NCBI GenBank assembly: GCA_028753945.1
Contig: JAPNXP010000002.1
Coordinates: 6,696,001-6,760,000 of the forward strand
Origin: Hexactinellida sp. DTS-2022
Taxonomy: Eukaryota; Porifera; Hexactinellida
Length of the DNA: 64,000 bases
Direction: 5' to 3'
Part shown: positions 1-10,092 of the stretch, piece after piece
Numbering within the stretch: the first letter of the stretch is position 1
Layout: every line of letters starts with the position of its first letter
Program-made: the position numbers and the translations under genes
Notes under the pieces: generated by a model
What the model was told of the DNA's origin: nothing
Database searches by the model: none
The model's input: the letters and a program-made list of their open reading frames with translations, nothing else

Positions 1-1
1 G

Positions 2-289
2 AGAGGAGTTTCTACAGGCGTGAAGAGAAAACTCAAAGAGCGTAGTACTCCTTCTGTCTCTAGTCCGTCTTCTGGTGATGAGTCTAGATGTTCAGAAGAG
101 TCGACAACCCTTTGTGCGATTTGCGATAAGAGAGAGCCGGACCCAGTAGCACTCAGACGAATCGGGAAGAAGATTGAGTCGCAATGGGTATGCTGTGATG
201 TCTGCTCAGACTGGATCCACTGCTACTACGCTGATGTAGTATACGAGATTGTCTCAGCTGGATCTTTCACTTGTGAAAAGTGTACTTAA
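2..289 (+). CDS. C-terminal end of a PHD-finger protein (partial)
   Basis: The reading frame is open from the first bases of the window and stops with TAA at 287-289, so this is the 3' part of a larger gene. A splice-acceptor-like CTACAG at 12-17 suggests the last exon may begin near 18. The peptide starts with a basic, Ser-rich linker and ends in a PHD-like zinc finger: CxxC, a spacer of about 22 residues, CxxC, then W-I-H, and a terminal CxxC. PHD fingers usually bind histone tails, and C-terminal ones are also found in some transposase-derived proteins of invertebrates. Oddity: the Cys expected three residues after the His is Tyr, and a Cys lies directly after the His, so the second zinc site may be altered. 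It lies outside the Ginger element that begins at 1780, so it is not part of that transposon. Family assignment is moderate; the parent gene is unknown. Confidence 0.6.
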   Translation, partial: RGVSTGVKRKLKERSTPSVSSPSSGDESRCSEESTTLCAICDKREPDPVALRRIGKKIESQWVCCDVCSDWIHCYYADVVYEIVSAGSFTCEKCT

Positions 290-806
290 TATGTGAGTTC
301 AATTTTTACCTTTACTCGATCCATTTATTAATCAAAATAGGTACGAATTTGCAGCTATTTAGTACAACTATTTCGGTTTCGGTCACTTAGCGAGGGTTCA
401 CTTCACAAGGTCCGTTTTCCGACTTTGTTTGTTCGTATTTGGTGTTACCGGCCTCATTCGACCACCGTTACTATTGTAACAACAACTATATGTATTCTTA
501 CTTAAAATTAATAAAGTCACTCACTTGTATACCATTATGCTTCTTTGAACGATAGCTTTTTGGTTGATTTTTGAATTAACTCCATCCAGTCGAAGAATAT
601 TTAATTGAAAACCTTCCTCCTTCGAGGTCTGGGTGTATCATTGATTCATTATACGTGTACCTTATTGTTGATGGATCATGATGGTAGTTTGTGTTGTAGG
701 GATAATAAGTAGGGTTTTTAATCTTTAGTCTCGGGAATTGTTTTTTAAACCCAGGTTCTCGGGATCACGATCTGAGAGAGCTGGTGATACAAGGATTTTG
801 CATTAT
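290..806. other. Intergenic DNA after the PHD gene
   Basis: AT-rich sequence holding the presumed 3' untranslated region. No second open frame, repeat structure or RNA gene was seen. Confidence 0.5.
510..515 (+). promoter_or_regulatory. Possible polyadenylation signal AATAAA
   Basis: An AATAAA hexamer lies about 220 bases after the PHD-protein stop codon on the same strand. In AT-rich DNA such hexamers are frequent by chance, so this is a plausible 3' end only. Confidence 0.3.
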
Positions 807-923
807 TGGCTGAAATCGGTTTCAAATACTATATACACCTCGATTATAAGAAAGACTCTGTGCATTATCATGGTGATGTCATTTTATCAATGAGTAAGCA
901 TATTCGTGATTTTGGGTGGGGGA

Positions 924-1224
924 CAGTGATGTGCTCCGTTACTAAATCTTCCGTTACTCCGTTACCGTTACTTTTTTTCTCCCGTTACCGTTACTCCGTT
1001 ACTTTTGTTAATTTATCCGTTTACCTTTATTCAGTACAGTTTACCTAATGTAACTGTAATGGCAATGGAATAAGTTTAACGTAGTACGGTTACTGTGTTA
1101 CGGTAATGTAATGGTAAGAGTGACTGATTAAAGATAACGGTAACTAGTTAAAAGTAACAGATGCCCGTTACCGTTACTTTTTCCGTTACCGTTACTCCGT
1201 TACTAGTAACGGAGCACATCACTG
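924..1224. mobile_element. hAT-type MITE with perfect 20-bp terminal inverted repeats
   Basis: The ends are a perfect 20-bp inverted repeat, CAGTGATGTGCTCCGTTACT on the left and its complement on the right. It is flanked by an 8-bp target duplication, GTGGGGGA (916-923) and GTGGGAGA (1225-1232), with one mismatch. Copy B of the block has the uninterrupted single site at 14297-14304. Eight-base duplications and CAG-type ends are hallmarks of the hAT superfamily. The interior is made of repeated CCGTTAC motifs in both halves and codes for nothing. Non-autonomous; the source transposase is not in the window. Confidence 0.88.
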
Positions 1225-1775
1225 GTGGGAGATATGTTGATACAATAAATATGCATATTATATTATACTTTCTCTTATAGCGTGTGAGTTATGATTAATT
1301 GGGTCGATTTCCACATTTTGAAAATGTGACAATTACGTCATTAGGTGTTAATTTTTGTTCAAAACTCGAACTTTTTCGAGCCAGACCCAAAATACCCTGT
1401 TACTCTTGCTATATAAATATATGAAGATTAATTGTGTTTAATTTATTGTATAGATTTGATGTATTTTTTGAAATTGTATGTCTGTATACAATGCATAGTA
1501 ATTTACCAACAGGTATTCGAATCTATTGTCAGATTTACGCAATCTGGTTCTCGTAGTTAATCAATGGCAACAACAATTATTTAGTACCTAATTATTGATT
1601 CATTGCCTATCTATTTAAGAGATTCAAAATTAGCTTCCAATGCCTTCCATAGATTATAATTTCAGAATGCTAGCTACTTTTAACATTCTCGCTACTACGT
1701 CTTTGCTCTTCTATTAACCTTTTGAACGTTTTGTAGTTCACAGTACATTTCCTCCTGCACTTATTCAATTCGAAA

Positions 1776-1779
1776 GCGC
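1776..1779. other. Left target-site duplication (GCGC) of the Ginger-like element
   Basis: GCGC immediately precedes the TG terminus and is repeated at 8476-8479. The empty site in the duplicate block at 14863-14866 carries it once. Confidence 0.9.
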
Positions 1780-2150
1780 TGTTGCATGATATTTTGAGAC
1801 GCGTGAGATTCTGAGACGCCTATGTGATACACTAAATACACCATGGATGTGCTATTACAAATTATACAGTGATATTTTGAGACGCTATAAAGGGAAATTT
1901 TTCGCTTATTTTTACTTTTTAATATGAATTTAAGAATAATATAATTTGATTCGCGTGAGATTTTGAGACATTGTATTACCAAACCATGGATGTGCTATTA
2001 GAAATTATACAGTGATATTTTGAGACGCGTGAGATTTTGAGACATTGTATTAGCAAACCATGGATGTGCTATTAGAATTTATACAGTGATATTTTGAGAC
2101 ACTACTATAAAAGTAATTTTTGGCTTATTTTTACTTTTTATTATGAATTA
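1780..2150 (+). repeat. Left terminal inverted repeat of the Ginger-like element
   Basis: This region is built of imperfect tandem units that each carry TTTTGAGACGC, a CCATGGATGTGCTATTA segment and a stretch near CTTATTTTTACTTTTTA. The same units occur in reverse complement at 8175-8475. The repeated GAGACG motif could be a transposase-binding array; that is inference. The outer boundary is exact, the inner one approximate. Confidence 0.82.
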
Positions 2151-2579
2151 AAGATTCTAACAATTTTGAGACGATAGTAAAGATAAACCAGAGACATAGA
2201 TGTGCTATTTTGTATTCTTTTGAGATGCTGGTATATAACAATTTCTGTGGGAATACCTGTTTTGAACGTCTCACTATATGTTATATTCTATCTACAATAA
2301 GTATCCCTTTTAAATTAATTTAAATTACTGATAATTATAGCAACTTAAACGCCCAATTTCACATGTATATCTGATTTGACTAGTTTTCCTAATCTAATAA
2401 TTTCCCAATTCACCATATGGTTATAATACTAACAATTGCAGAGACACAACTTTAATTAAGTAAAAACAAAAACAACTATTACAAACAAACAGAATAAACA
2501 TACTAAATTAATATAAATGAAAACTAATAATAAATACATAAACTAAATAAAAAAACACAACATTAAATAAATTATTATA
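2151..2579. other. Non-coding left interior of the Ginger-like element
   Basis: AT-rich sequence between the left TIR and the CT-rich tract. The first part still holds a decayed GAGACG unit (to about 2270). No reading frame or further structure was seen. Confidence 0.5.
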
Positions 2580-2770
2580 ATATCCCCATCAAAACCCCCC
2601 TTCTCCTCCACAGCCTCCTCCTCCTGTCCTCCCTCCTCCTCCTCCTCCGGCTCATTCCCTCCCTCAGAAGTCCCCTCAGGGTTAGAATTTCACCCTCCTT
2701 CCAAAACAGTTTCTCCCGCCATCCCCTCCTCTCCCCTTCCCAAGACCTCCTCTCCCCTTCCCACTTTCTT
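2580..2770. repeat. CT-rich low-complexity tract
   Basis: Imperfect (CCT)n and TCC-rich sequence inside the Ginger-like element. The Arg/Glu-rich open frame on the complementary strand is a by-product of this composition. Confidence 0.7.
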
Positions 2771-2860
2771 AAATAAAACAGTAATAAATATAATAGTAAC
2801 ATTTAAATTATGTAGCTTTGTTAGCTATTACTTATAGTTATTAAATTTTCATAGCCAACC

Positions 2861-3310
2861 TACGAAATTATAATACACAGTGTCAATTACGTCAATTGCC
2901 AACACATACCTTATCTGATTACGATTAACAAAATAATATAAACAAAATATTTCTAACAAACTTTGTTGTTTTAAGTTAGGTTAGTTTGTTACCTATTACT
3001 TTAATTAAAGTAAACTTTGTATTGCCCACATACGAAATTCTAATACACAGTGTCAATTACGTCAATTGCCAGCACCCACCTTATCTGATTACGATTAACA
3101 AAATAATACAAACAAAATATTTTAAACCAAATTTTTGTCTTGTTAAGTAAGTTTGTTACCTATTACTTAATTAAAGTAAACTTTGTATTGCCCACAAACG
3201 AAATTCTAATACACAGTGTCAATTACTTCAGTTGCCAACACATACATTATCTGATTACGATTAACAAAATAATACAAACAAAATATTTCTAACAAACTTT
3301 GTTGTTACGA
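2861..3310. repeat. Three-unit tandem repeat inside the Ginger-like element
   Basis: Three copies of a 166-170 bp unit begin near 2861, 3031 and 3197. Each contains AATACACAGTGTCAATTAC and TTATCTGATTACGATTAAC. It is non-coding and lies between the end of the transposase gene and the left TIR. The unit length is close to that of the 167-bp satellite, but I see no sequence relation. Confidence 0.75.
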
Positions 3311-3821
3311 AATAAAACGATTTTTTAAAAATGTTTAAACCTTTATATTTCTCCTGAATTTCTATAATATATTCCTAGATTTCTGACGACTTATGGTTAC
3401 TAGCCTACCAATATAATAGCTAAAAGAAATAATCACAACGATTAACTTATTTCTTAATGTATCATACTTAAACTTGGAGAATGTCTAGAAAGAGATATAC
3501 ATATATTTATAAGATCAGTAAAAGGTAAACTATTTTTTCAATCAGTTTTGATTGTATTAACCTATTATTAATTTGGGGGCCTCCTCCTTTTCCCCACACA
3601 GCCGCCCTATCCTCTCCATTCATACAGTGGAAACCACATAGCTATATCCATTCAATCGGCCCCAATTTTTAAGTTAATTAGCCTTCGTTCGTATGTGTGT
3701 AACAGAATGAGCATCGCATTGATGCGCCCTGATAATGCGGTTCCCAGTGTACAAAAAAAACTCTCAAAGGAAAATAGGTTAAGTTACAGTAAATTACTCA
3801 AACTCTTAAATTAAACACTAT
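3311..3821. other. Non-coding interior of the Ginger-like element
   Basis: Between the three-unit repeat and the nested MITE. Nothing coding was recognised, only AT-rich sequence with one more GC-rich stretch near 3580-3760. Confidence 0.4.
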
Positions 3822-3823
3822 TA

Positions 3824-4055
3824 CAGTGAACTCCAATTCGGATATAAATCGGCTTATAACAAAGTTCAATGGTCCGTACATCCTTATATTTGACTATACT
3901 ATAATCAAATAAATTCATATATGTAATCTCTTTTTAACGAAGATATTTCTTACCCCGTAAATTTCTGAGTAATTAATTTTAATCTGCTTATAACAAATTA
4001 GGTGTATACAAATATTAAATCGATGTCCGCAATTCGTTATAACGGGAGTTCACTG
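3824..4055. mobile_element. TA-flanked MITE (Tc1/mariner or pogo type) nested in the Ginger-like element
   Basis: The ends CAGTGAACTCC and GGAGTTCACTG are inverted and flanked by TA on both sides (3822-3823 and 4056-4057). The 232-bp interior is non-coding. TA duplication and CAGT ends fit the mariner/pogo group. It sits downstream of the transposase stop codon (minus strand), so it does not break the gene. Related ends occur at 10223 and 59801. Confidence 0.65.
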
Positions 4056-4222
4056 TACTTAATAATATACGATGTAACAAAGTTACATCGTCTATGGTGG
4101 ACTTACTAAATAGAAACTAATTAATTACTTAGTATAAAGTATATTAGTAGATAATTAAAAATGTTAACTCACTTGATTCCACAGATAATTTACCTAACTA
4201 CTAGTCGTCAGTCTTTTGCATC
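4056..4222. other. 3' flank of the transposase gene
   Basis: AT-rich DNA just downstream of the transposase stop (minus strand). No certain polyadenylation signal could be chosen among many AT-rich candidates. Confidence 0.3.
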
Positions 4223-7200
4223 CTAGATCGTAGATAACAGCTCGTCTTTCGCCACTGGGGATGTGCCGTTGCAGGTCACGTTTCCATAATCTGGGCTCAC
4301 CATGATTGGGATTGCGTTGCCTGAATAACCTCGAGCAGAGGTCCCCACAAAGTTCGATGTACCTTGCCTTTGAGCGCTTTCGATAGAGTGTTGTGAGCTG
4401 TTATTCAATCGTTTGGACATCATCTGAAATAGTTCCATATGTCTTGTAATTCGTGATCAGCATTGATACGACAGGTTGATAGTGGTCGAAGTAGTTTTGG
4501 ATATAAAGGATGGCTGTAGGCTTATCTGTGGCTCTGTGTAAACTCCAACGCACCTCGCGAATTAATGAGTCTTTCGGTGTGTAGAAGTTATTGGCAACGT
4601 ATACATCGGCATCAAGAATAGCAGAAGCAGCATAAATTTCCACATCTGTTCCCCAAATGGATTCACGATTCATAAGTCTTTGTGTGCTAAGGTATTCACA
4701 CGGTGTCGTTCGTTTGGTTTTAAAATACCATCCTAGTTTCCTTGTTCCTTCACTGGCGATAAAGCGAGAGATGATGGAACGAAGATGTAGGTGGCTGTTT
4801 TCACTCCCAGTAATTAATTTGGATATGCATCGAAATAGACAATTACCATCTCCTTCGATATGTTCCGCATCGCAAGGTTCAAAATCGCTAAGTAACTTCC
4901 CAACGCTATTAAATGGTTGTCTACAAACTGATTCAAATGATATCCCCAACATATCGCATTTACTTCGCTGCCAATTTTCATCTATCACTGTGATCCTTGG
5001 GTCCATCGGTGTGTGGTAGGGATTACGAAGCGGAACTGCGTCGTGAAATGATTCCCATAGCATTGTGTTTAGGTACTGCATTGCCTAAAATATTAACTTG
5101 TTTACGATTTAATAAATATAAGAATTTTTATAAATGTCACAACTTGCTTTGATATACTAAACAAACATACTAATTTAAATTGAATTGAGTTGTATGAGTG
5201 TATTGGTAGATAGTTTTGACTTACCAGGAAATACAGTACTTTGTGTGTGTATTTAGCACGTTGGGTATCTGTATAGCTGGGGTAGAGATCTGATGTCCAT
5301 CCGAGTATAATCTCCATAATATCTCTCTTCTACAATAAATGGGTAAAATGGTAATTTGTAGTTATCGTATGAATCATTGTTAATTAACTTACAACTTCCT
5401 CTTCTTTTCCGCCATCCAAATACTCGAATAACATCGTGTTGGGAGTGTAGCTGTGCGCTTTGTATAGCAAGTGGTCCAGCTCTTCATGTAGAGGAGTCAT
5501 GAAGGTCTGCCCACGTATATTCTGCTTTAGGATTTCCTATCAAATGAGAACATTGTAATAAGAAAAATATTATGGAATGTTACAAATATTCTGGATTGAC
5601 GTCAAGAGAAGGTGTAAAGCGAAAATAACAATGAGTGTCAATAAAGATTACACTAAATGAATTAGACTATAGATGTGAAACGGGAAGCTTACTTTTAAGT
5701 TATTAAGGTGTTGAAATATAGATTCCGTAGAAAATCCGAAGAGATTCTGGTACATCTAAAAAAGGAATATTTTACTATTAACACTATTTTATATTTTAAA
5801 TAACAACTCAATCACAATGATTTACCTGTGAGGTGTTGATTCCGATGCTAGTATCGAGGCTTACTTTCTTCTTAGTATTCTTGGGACTAGAGGATCTTTC
5901 GAAGTAAGGTCTTGTGATATGGATTGGAATCTTTTTGTCCTTCTTCGTTCCTAATTCTGTTTGAGAAATTATAACATGGCTTTCTGTTGATTTCGACACC
6001 GTGTAAGGCCCGAGATGTTTCGTTTGCTTCTTTGTTTTGGGCATGTGTTTTATTTTGGGCATGTTGGTATATATGATCTTATCACCCTTCTTTAGAGGTG
6101 TACTAATTACAGAGTTAATAATTATGGAAATAATTATTATCGAAGGAAATGAATCGAACTTTAGTAACAAGATAGACTGTGTGTTATGTATGAATTAAAT
6201 ATCGTCAGCAGTTCAACTAACCGATTAGTGTTAACTTTCTTATCATATTGTATCTTCTGCTTGAGTTGTTCAAAACTGATGCAGTCCATAGCTGATTGCT
6301 GTGTAGAAGTTCGAGATTCATCAATGTTGCTAACTGCTTCGAGGGGATTATCAGGAGGTGGGCAAAAGATGTCGTTTATACCTTCGATATCATCTAGTGG
6401 ATCTGTGAGTTCTGAGAAAATCGATTCTTCCAAATCAAAGTCTTCCTCATCGTTGGTATGCAGGTCGTTAATGGTGGACAAGAGGTCTTGATGCCGGGAC
6501 TCTCTTCCCCACATAACCTTGAATGGAGTTTGTCCGAGGGATCTTTTCTTGCAGGAGTTCATTGCAAGCACAGCCTGTTTGAGCAGTTTGGACCAATGAT
6601 CCCCTATCTGGCTCTCCATTTTAATCAGTTTTCTATATGGATAATTCGTAAATTGGTCTTAATATTATATTACAAAATACTAACTGTTTCAGAATCTTGT
6701 TGTGCGCTTCGACTAAGCCGTTAGCCATGGGGTGGTAAGCACGAGTGCTACGATTGTCGATACACAATTTCTGGTTGAATTCCTTAAATATCTGTTAAAT
6801 ACAATAAATAAAAATACAATAAATAAATACAAATAACAATACATACTATAATATAATTAATAATGTTAGTGTGTAAATTAGCTAATTATGATAATTATAT
6901 AAGTTATTTAATTTTAATGAATGAATTAATTAATTAACACTAATCTAGCAAACAGTATTACATTATACTACTCACATTGCTTGTGAACTCTTTCCCCTGG
7001 TCGTGCTGGATAATATCAGGTAATCCCATATCGAGATAGATGTCCTTCAGATTCTGAATAACTTCTTGTGAAGTCTTGGTCTTGAGAGGGCGTACTGCAA
7101 CATATTTGCTCAGGTAGCATACAGTGACTAGAACGTGTTTGTAGCCGTCTTCACTCTCAGGGAGGTCGCATATAAGGTCCATTCCTATATGTCTCCACGT

Positions 7201-8048
7201 TTTAGAAGGAGGTGGTATTGGTTGGAGTTTCTTTTGCGGTTGAGGTGGCAAGGCCGCTGTCATCTGACATATATGGCACGTCTTTACCTTAATAATATAA
7301 GAAAGCCATTACTAGTGTATAATTTAAGAAATATATTACAAGATAAAGTAATTTGAGAGTAGTTTAATTCAGCAGGCTTTATTACGCTAACGAGAAGTAT
7401 ATTGTAATTTTTTAACAGGAATAAAAATACTGTTCAAATAGTTTTGGTGACTTAGTATACATTAAGTTAGAATGCATCATATCCTTTGAAATGATTCAAA
7501 ATTAAAATACCCCAATTGAATAATATAAATAAGAATGCTCAATTGAAACGAGATAGGTAGGTAAATCTTACAAGCTACGAACAAAATACAGAAGTGGTCC
7601 GGCCAATGACCGAACCACGTGCTACATAGGAAAGTATACCGGATAATTTAACTCACATATTCTTTAACGTCTTGGGAAACGCCTGCCCATGTGTATCTTT
7701 GCTGAACTGAATGTAGGGTCGTATTTATTCCGGGATGACTGACTTCGTCATGGAACTTCTCATAGATGCTGTCCAACTCAGACTGCAATGGAACTGCCAA
7801 ATCTGTCTCTGTGCCTTCCAGTTTTACTCTCTAAAGGGAGAATTCAATTAAACCATGGAATATATAAAATTGGTCTAGGGGAATAAGGAAGTCAATATTA
7901 CCTTGAAAAGTCTGTTGGTATCTCCAATAAAATAGGAAGACAATCTTCTTTTGTAGTTCCATTTTGTCTGACGTGAAGCTTGAGATGCTTCAGGATATTT
8001 TTCTTCACGAAGAAAGTGAATGATTTCGTCATATTCATTTGGATTCAT
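4223..8048 (-). CDS. Ginger-like transposase: HHCC zinc finger, DD35E integrase core, GPY/F, OTU protease (11 exons)
   Basis: Splice sites and phases give exons 8048-7902, 7830-7657, 7287-6976, 6791-6685, 6632-6222, 6102-5826, 5755-5693, 5536-5393, 5329-5225, 5084-4470 and 4423-4223, joining into about 851 residues with no stop. The zinc finger is H76-x4-H81 and C111-x2-C114. The catalytic triad is D144, D203 and E239, with exactly 35 residues between D203 and E239. That spacing is split by an intron, which supports the model. GPY is at about 415-417. An OTU-like domain follows at about 650-785, with D659-G-N-C662 and H781. The integrase part should cut and join DNA at the TIRs. The OTU part resembles deubiquitinating cysteine proteases, and its role in transposition is unknown. 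The final intron (46-49 bp) is the least certain: without it the protein ends at the stop at 4401-4403. Nothing is missing from either active site. Confidence 0.85.
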
Positions 8049-8174
8049 TTCGAAATAAGAATAGATTTGTTTGTTTGTTTGTTTGTTGTAAATGAATAAG
8101 ACAATTAATGCATATATTAAATGTCTTATATAGTAAATTTGATAATAGTATAGGGTTTATCTATACTATGATAT

Positions 8175-8475
8175 GAAAATCATAGTATTTTTAATTAAAT
8201 TCATAATAAAAAGTAAAAATAAGCCAAAATTTCCTTTTATAGTGTCTCAAAATATCACTGTTTAATTTCTAATAGCACATCCATGGTTTGCTAATACAAT
8301 GTCTCAAAATCTCACGCATCTCAAACTTAAATTAAATTCATAATAAAAAGTAAAAATAAGCCAAAATTTCCTTTTATAGCGTCTCAGAATATCACTGTAT
8401 AATTTGTAATAGCACATCCATGGTTTGGTAATACAATGTCTCAGAATCTCACGCGTCTCAGAATATCATGCAACA
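8175..8475 (-). repeat. Right terminal inverted repeat of the Ginger-like element
   Basis: Reverse complement of the left end, with two copies of the GAGACG-bearing unit. It lies about 130 bp upstream of the transposase start codon (8048, minus strand), so it probably also contains the promoter; no clear TATA element could be assigned. Confidence 0.82.
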
Positions 8476-8479
8476 GCGC
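8476..8479. other. Right target-site duplication (GCGC) of the Ginger-like element
   Basis: GCGC directly follows the CA terminus, matching 1776-1779. The host sequence then continues as in 14867 onward. Confidence 0.9.
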
Positions 8480-9535
8480 TCAAAGGCAAGGTACATCGAA
8501 CCTTGTTGGGGACCTCTGCTCGAGGTTATACAGGCTACGCAATCCCTATCATGGTGAGCCCAGATAATGGTAACGCGACCTGCAACGGCACATCCCCAGT
8601 GGCGAATTATTACGTAACACTCAACCAACACTTCTCCATCTAAAGTGTATTGCGGAAAGGCAACGCAACTGACGAGTCCAGGCCGGGACGAAACACAAGG
8701 ATTGTAATTCAATACAGGTGAGTTTCTAGCTAATTTATTGGCTAAATCACGTTGGATTATTATTGTAGTGCTGTCTGTATAAGGGGCGTAGATTCCGGAT
8801 GTGGATTTGTATACCCATTTTTATTTGGGTTTTAGATTGATTGGGACTTGGGTGACAATTTTCAATTTGCAATTGGTTAAATAGAGAATCAACAAATTAT
8901 TGGTATGTCCAGGGCCCTACCAACCATACCGGAGCCTACGCAGTGCGGTCTGTTAACATAACAGTGCAGTATGTTCATTTATAAATGGAGAGGACTGGAA
9001 TGTGGCTGTAGGGGAGGAGGAGGCCACATATAACTAATTTTGTTTCTAGATTATATGCTTGTACATGACTTATGTTAATTTCACATAGAAGATTTAGCTC
9101 ACGAAGCCAATTATCGTTCACTTAGAGAGTTGGATGTAAATATGGAGAGGATTAAGCTACCCAAGCAAACAACACATGCGTTATATTTTGGCTTTGTATT
9201 ATACTTATTCTATTAAAGCTAGATTTCCCAAGGGAATCCATATCCAGTTTTTCGATTGCTTCTAGTGCACCTTATATGTTAACTTAATGTATTAACTATG
9301 CATTGACGGAAGGAAATCGACTCTAGCCCTTGTACCTTTCGTAATATAGTACTGTTTATAAATTGGAACTAAAATATATTTGTATTTTGATTTCTGCAAG
9401 TCAATGAATTGCTCAGTCCAATCCAAAAGTTCAGCAATATGGCCTTATAGCAAGTTAGGTTAACTTGTATATTCTTTCATCTTTTGGAGTCAATTCTTTT
9501 TAACGATGATATCAACTTTCAATTCAATGGTAAGA
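8476..9535 (+). repeat. Duplicated block, copy A, right arm (contains a match to the Ginger terminal exon)
   Basis: Nearly identical to 14863-15925 up to about 9460, then diverging. The first 125 bases also match the reverse complement of the Ginger element's own last exon (4245-4385), including a TSARGY.G.AIPIMVSPD.GN segment when translated on the plus strand. The transposon therefore sits in sequence related to its own coding end. The frame here stops at 8641-8643 and has no good start, so I treat it as a fragment, not a gene. Confidence 0.8.
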
Positions 9536-9668
9536 CGATGAATTTGGCATAAATTATTATTGTGAATAACACATTAATAGACAGTAGACTCGCGTTATTG
9601 TGAACACTTATAAGGCGAAATGTCAGTTTAATTCTCCTAAATATCCTAATGTATGCAAGTGAATACAG

Positions 9669-9873
9669 CAGGCACGTAGCTAGAGTATGTAATTCAGGGG
9701 GGCAAGTTTTATGTTGGGGGGGGGGCAAGTGCAGGGAGTCGGGGGGGCAAGGGGGGACGAATCACTCTATTTACTATAACGAACACTTCCTAAATTCTCT
9801 TGGGAGGTGGGGCGAGAAGTACTTTTGAGGGGGGGCAATCGCCCCCCCTCGCCCCCCAGTAGCTACGTGCCTG
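9669..9873. mobile_element. hAT-like MITE with CAGGCACGTAGCT ends
   Basis: The ends CAGGCACGTAGCT and AGCTACGTGCCTG are inverted over 13 bp. The interior is G-rich on the left and C-rich on the right (GGGGGGCAAG / CGCCCCCC). Flanking octamers GAATACAG and GATTACAT match at six of eight positions, fitting an old hAT-type 8-bp duplication. No coding capacity. Confidence 0.7.
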
Positions 9874-10092
9874 GATTACATTTAATTCGAATTTGCGGAT
9901 AACATGAACAAAATTGATTTCTGTATAGGTTTAAATTCAACTACAAAATATGTGATATTACAGATTGTTCTTTTGAATAATAAATGTATCAACAGGAATA
10001 ACTCTACTTCTCTACATTTCCCTAGATATAGGTAACTAGACTGAAAAATGTTTAATATACTAGTTGTAATATTTTATTTATTTGGTATCTAG

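Larger units (their letters stand above)
807..1779 (+). repeat. Duplicated block, copy A, left arm
   Basis: This arm matches 14182-14866 almost base for base, apart from a 301-bp insertion (924-1224) and a roughly 15-bp insertion/deletion near 1585 (copy B carries extra bases near 14660). With the right arm (8476-9535) it makes up one copy of a block about 1.7 kb long. Copy B is contiguous, so copy A was split by transposons after the duplication. Confidence 0.85.
1780..8475 (-). mobile_element. Complete Ginger-like DNA transposon with integrase-OTU transposase
   Basis: This 6,696-bp element starts TGTTGCATGATATT and ends with the exact complement, so its termini are TG...CA. It has long, internally repeated terminal inverted repeats and a 4-bp target duplication GCGC (1776-1779 and 8476-8479). 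Copy B of the host block shows the unoccupied site with a single GCGC at 14863-14866, which fixes both ends. The minus strand encodes an integrase-like transposase (see 4223-8048). Gypsy-like integrase with GPY/F, TG...CA inverted-repeat ends, 4-bp duplication, and no reverse transcriptase, RNase H, Gag or LTR are the traits of the Ginger superfamily, group Ginger1. Known Ginger1 duplications are, as I recall, CCGG or CCGT, so GCGC is a variant. The near-complete TIRs and unbroken exons suggest a recent insertion. Confidence 0.9.

Noticed and set aside
2-289. PHD finger as part of the Ginger transposase
   Set aside because: It is on the other strand and outside the exactly defined ends of the element.
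2575-2802. Arg/Glu-rich protein
   Set aside because: By-product of a CT-rich low-complexity tract.
4223-8048. Gypsy LTR retrotransposon or endogenous retrovirus
   Set aside because: The integrase is gypsy-like, but there is no Gag, protease, reverse transcriptase or RNase H, the ends are inverted rather than direct repeats, and the gene has many introns.
1780-8475. Polinton/Maverick element
   Set aside because: No DNA polymerase B, ATPase or capsid genes; the element is too small and has a 4-bp rather than 6-bp duplication.
8425-8712. Separate genes on both strands at the right flank of the transposon (and at 14848-15099)
   Set aside because: The plus-strand frame starts inside the transposon TIR and crosses the insertion point. 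The minus-strand frame is its shadow. The sequence is better explained as a fragment homologous to the transposase terminal exon.
10048-10092. Signal-peptide-like start MFNILVVIFYLF just before the first exon at 10093
   Set aside because: It is in a different frame, stops at once, and there is no room for an intron to correct it.
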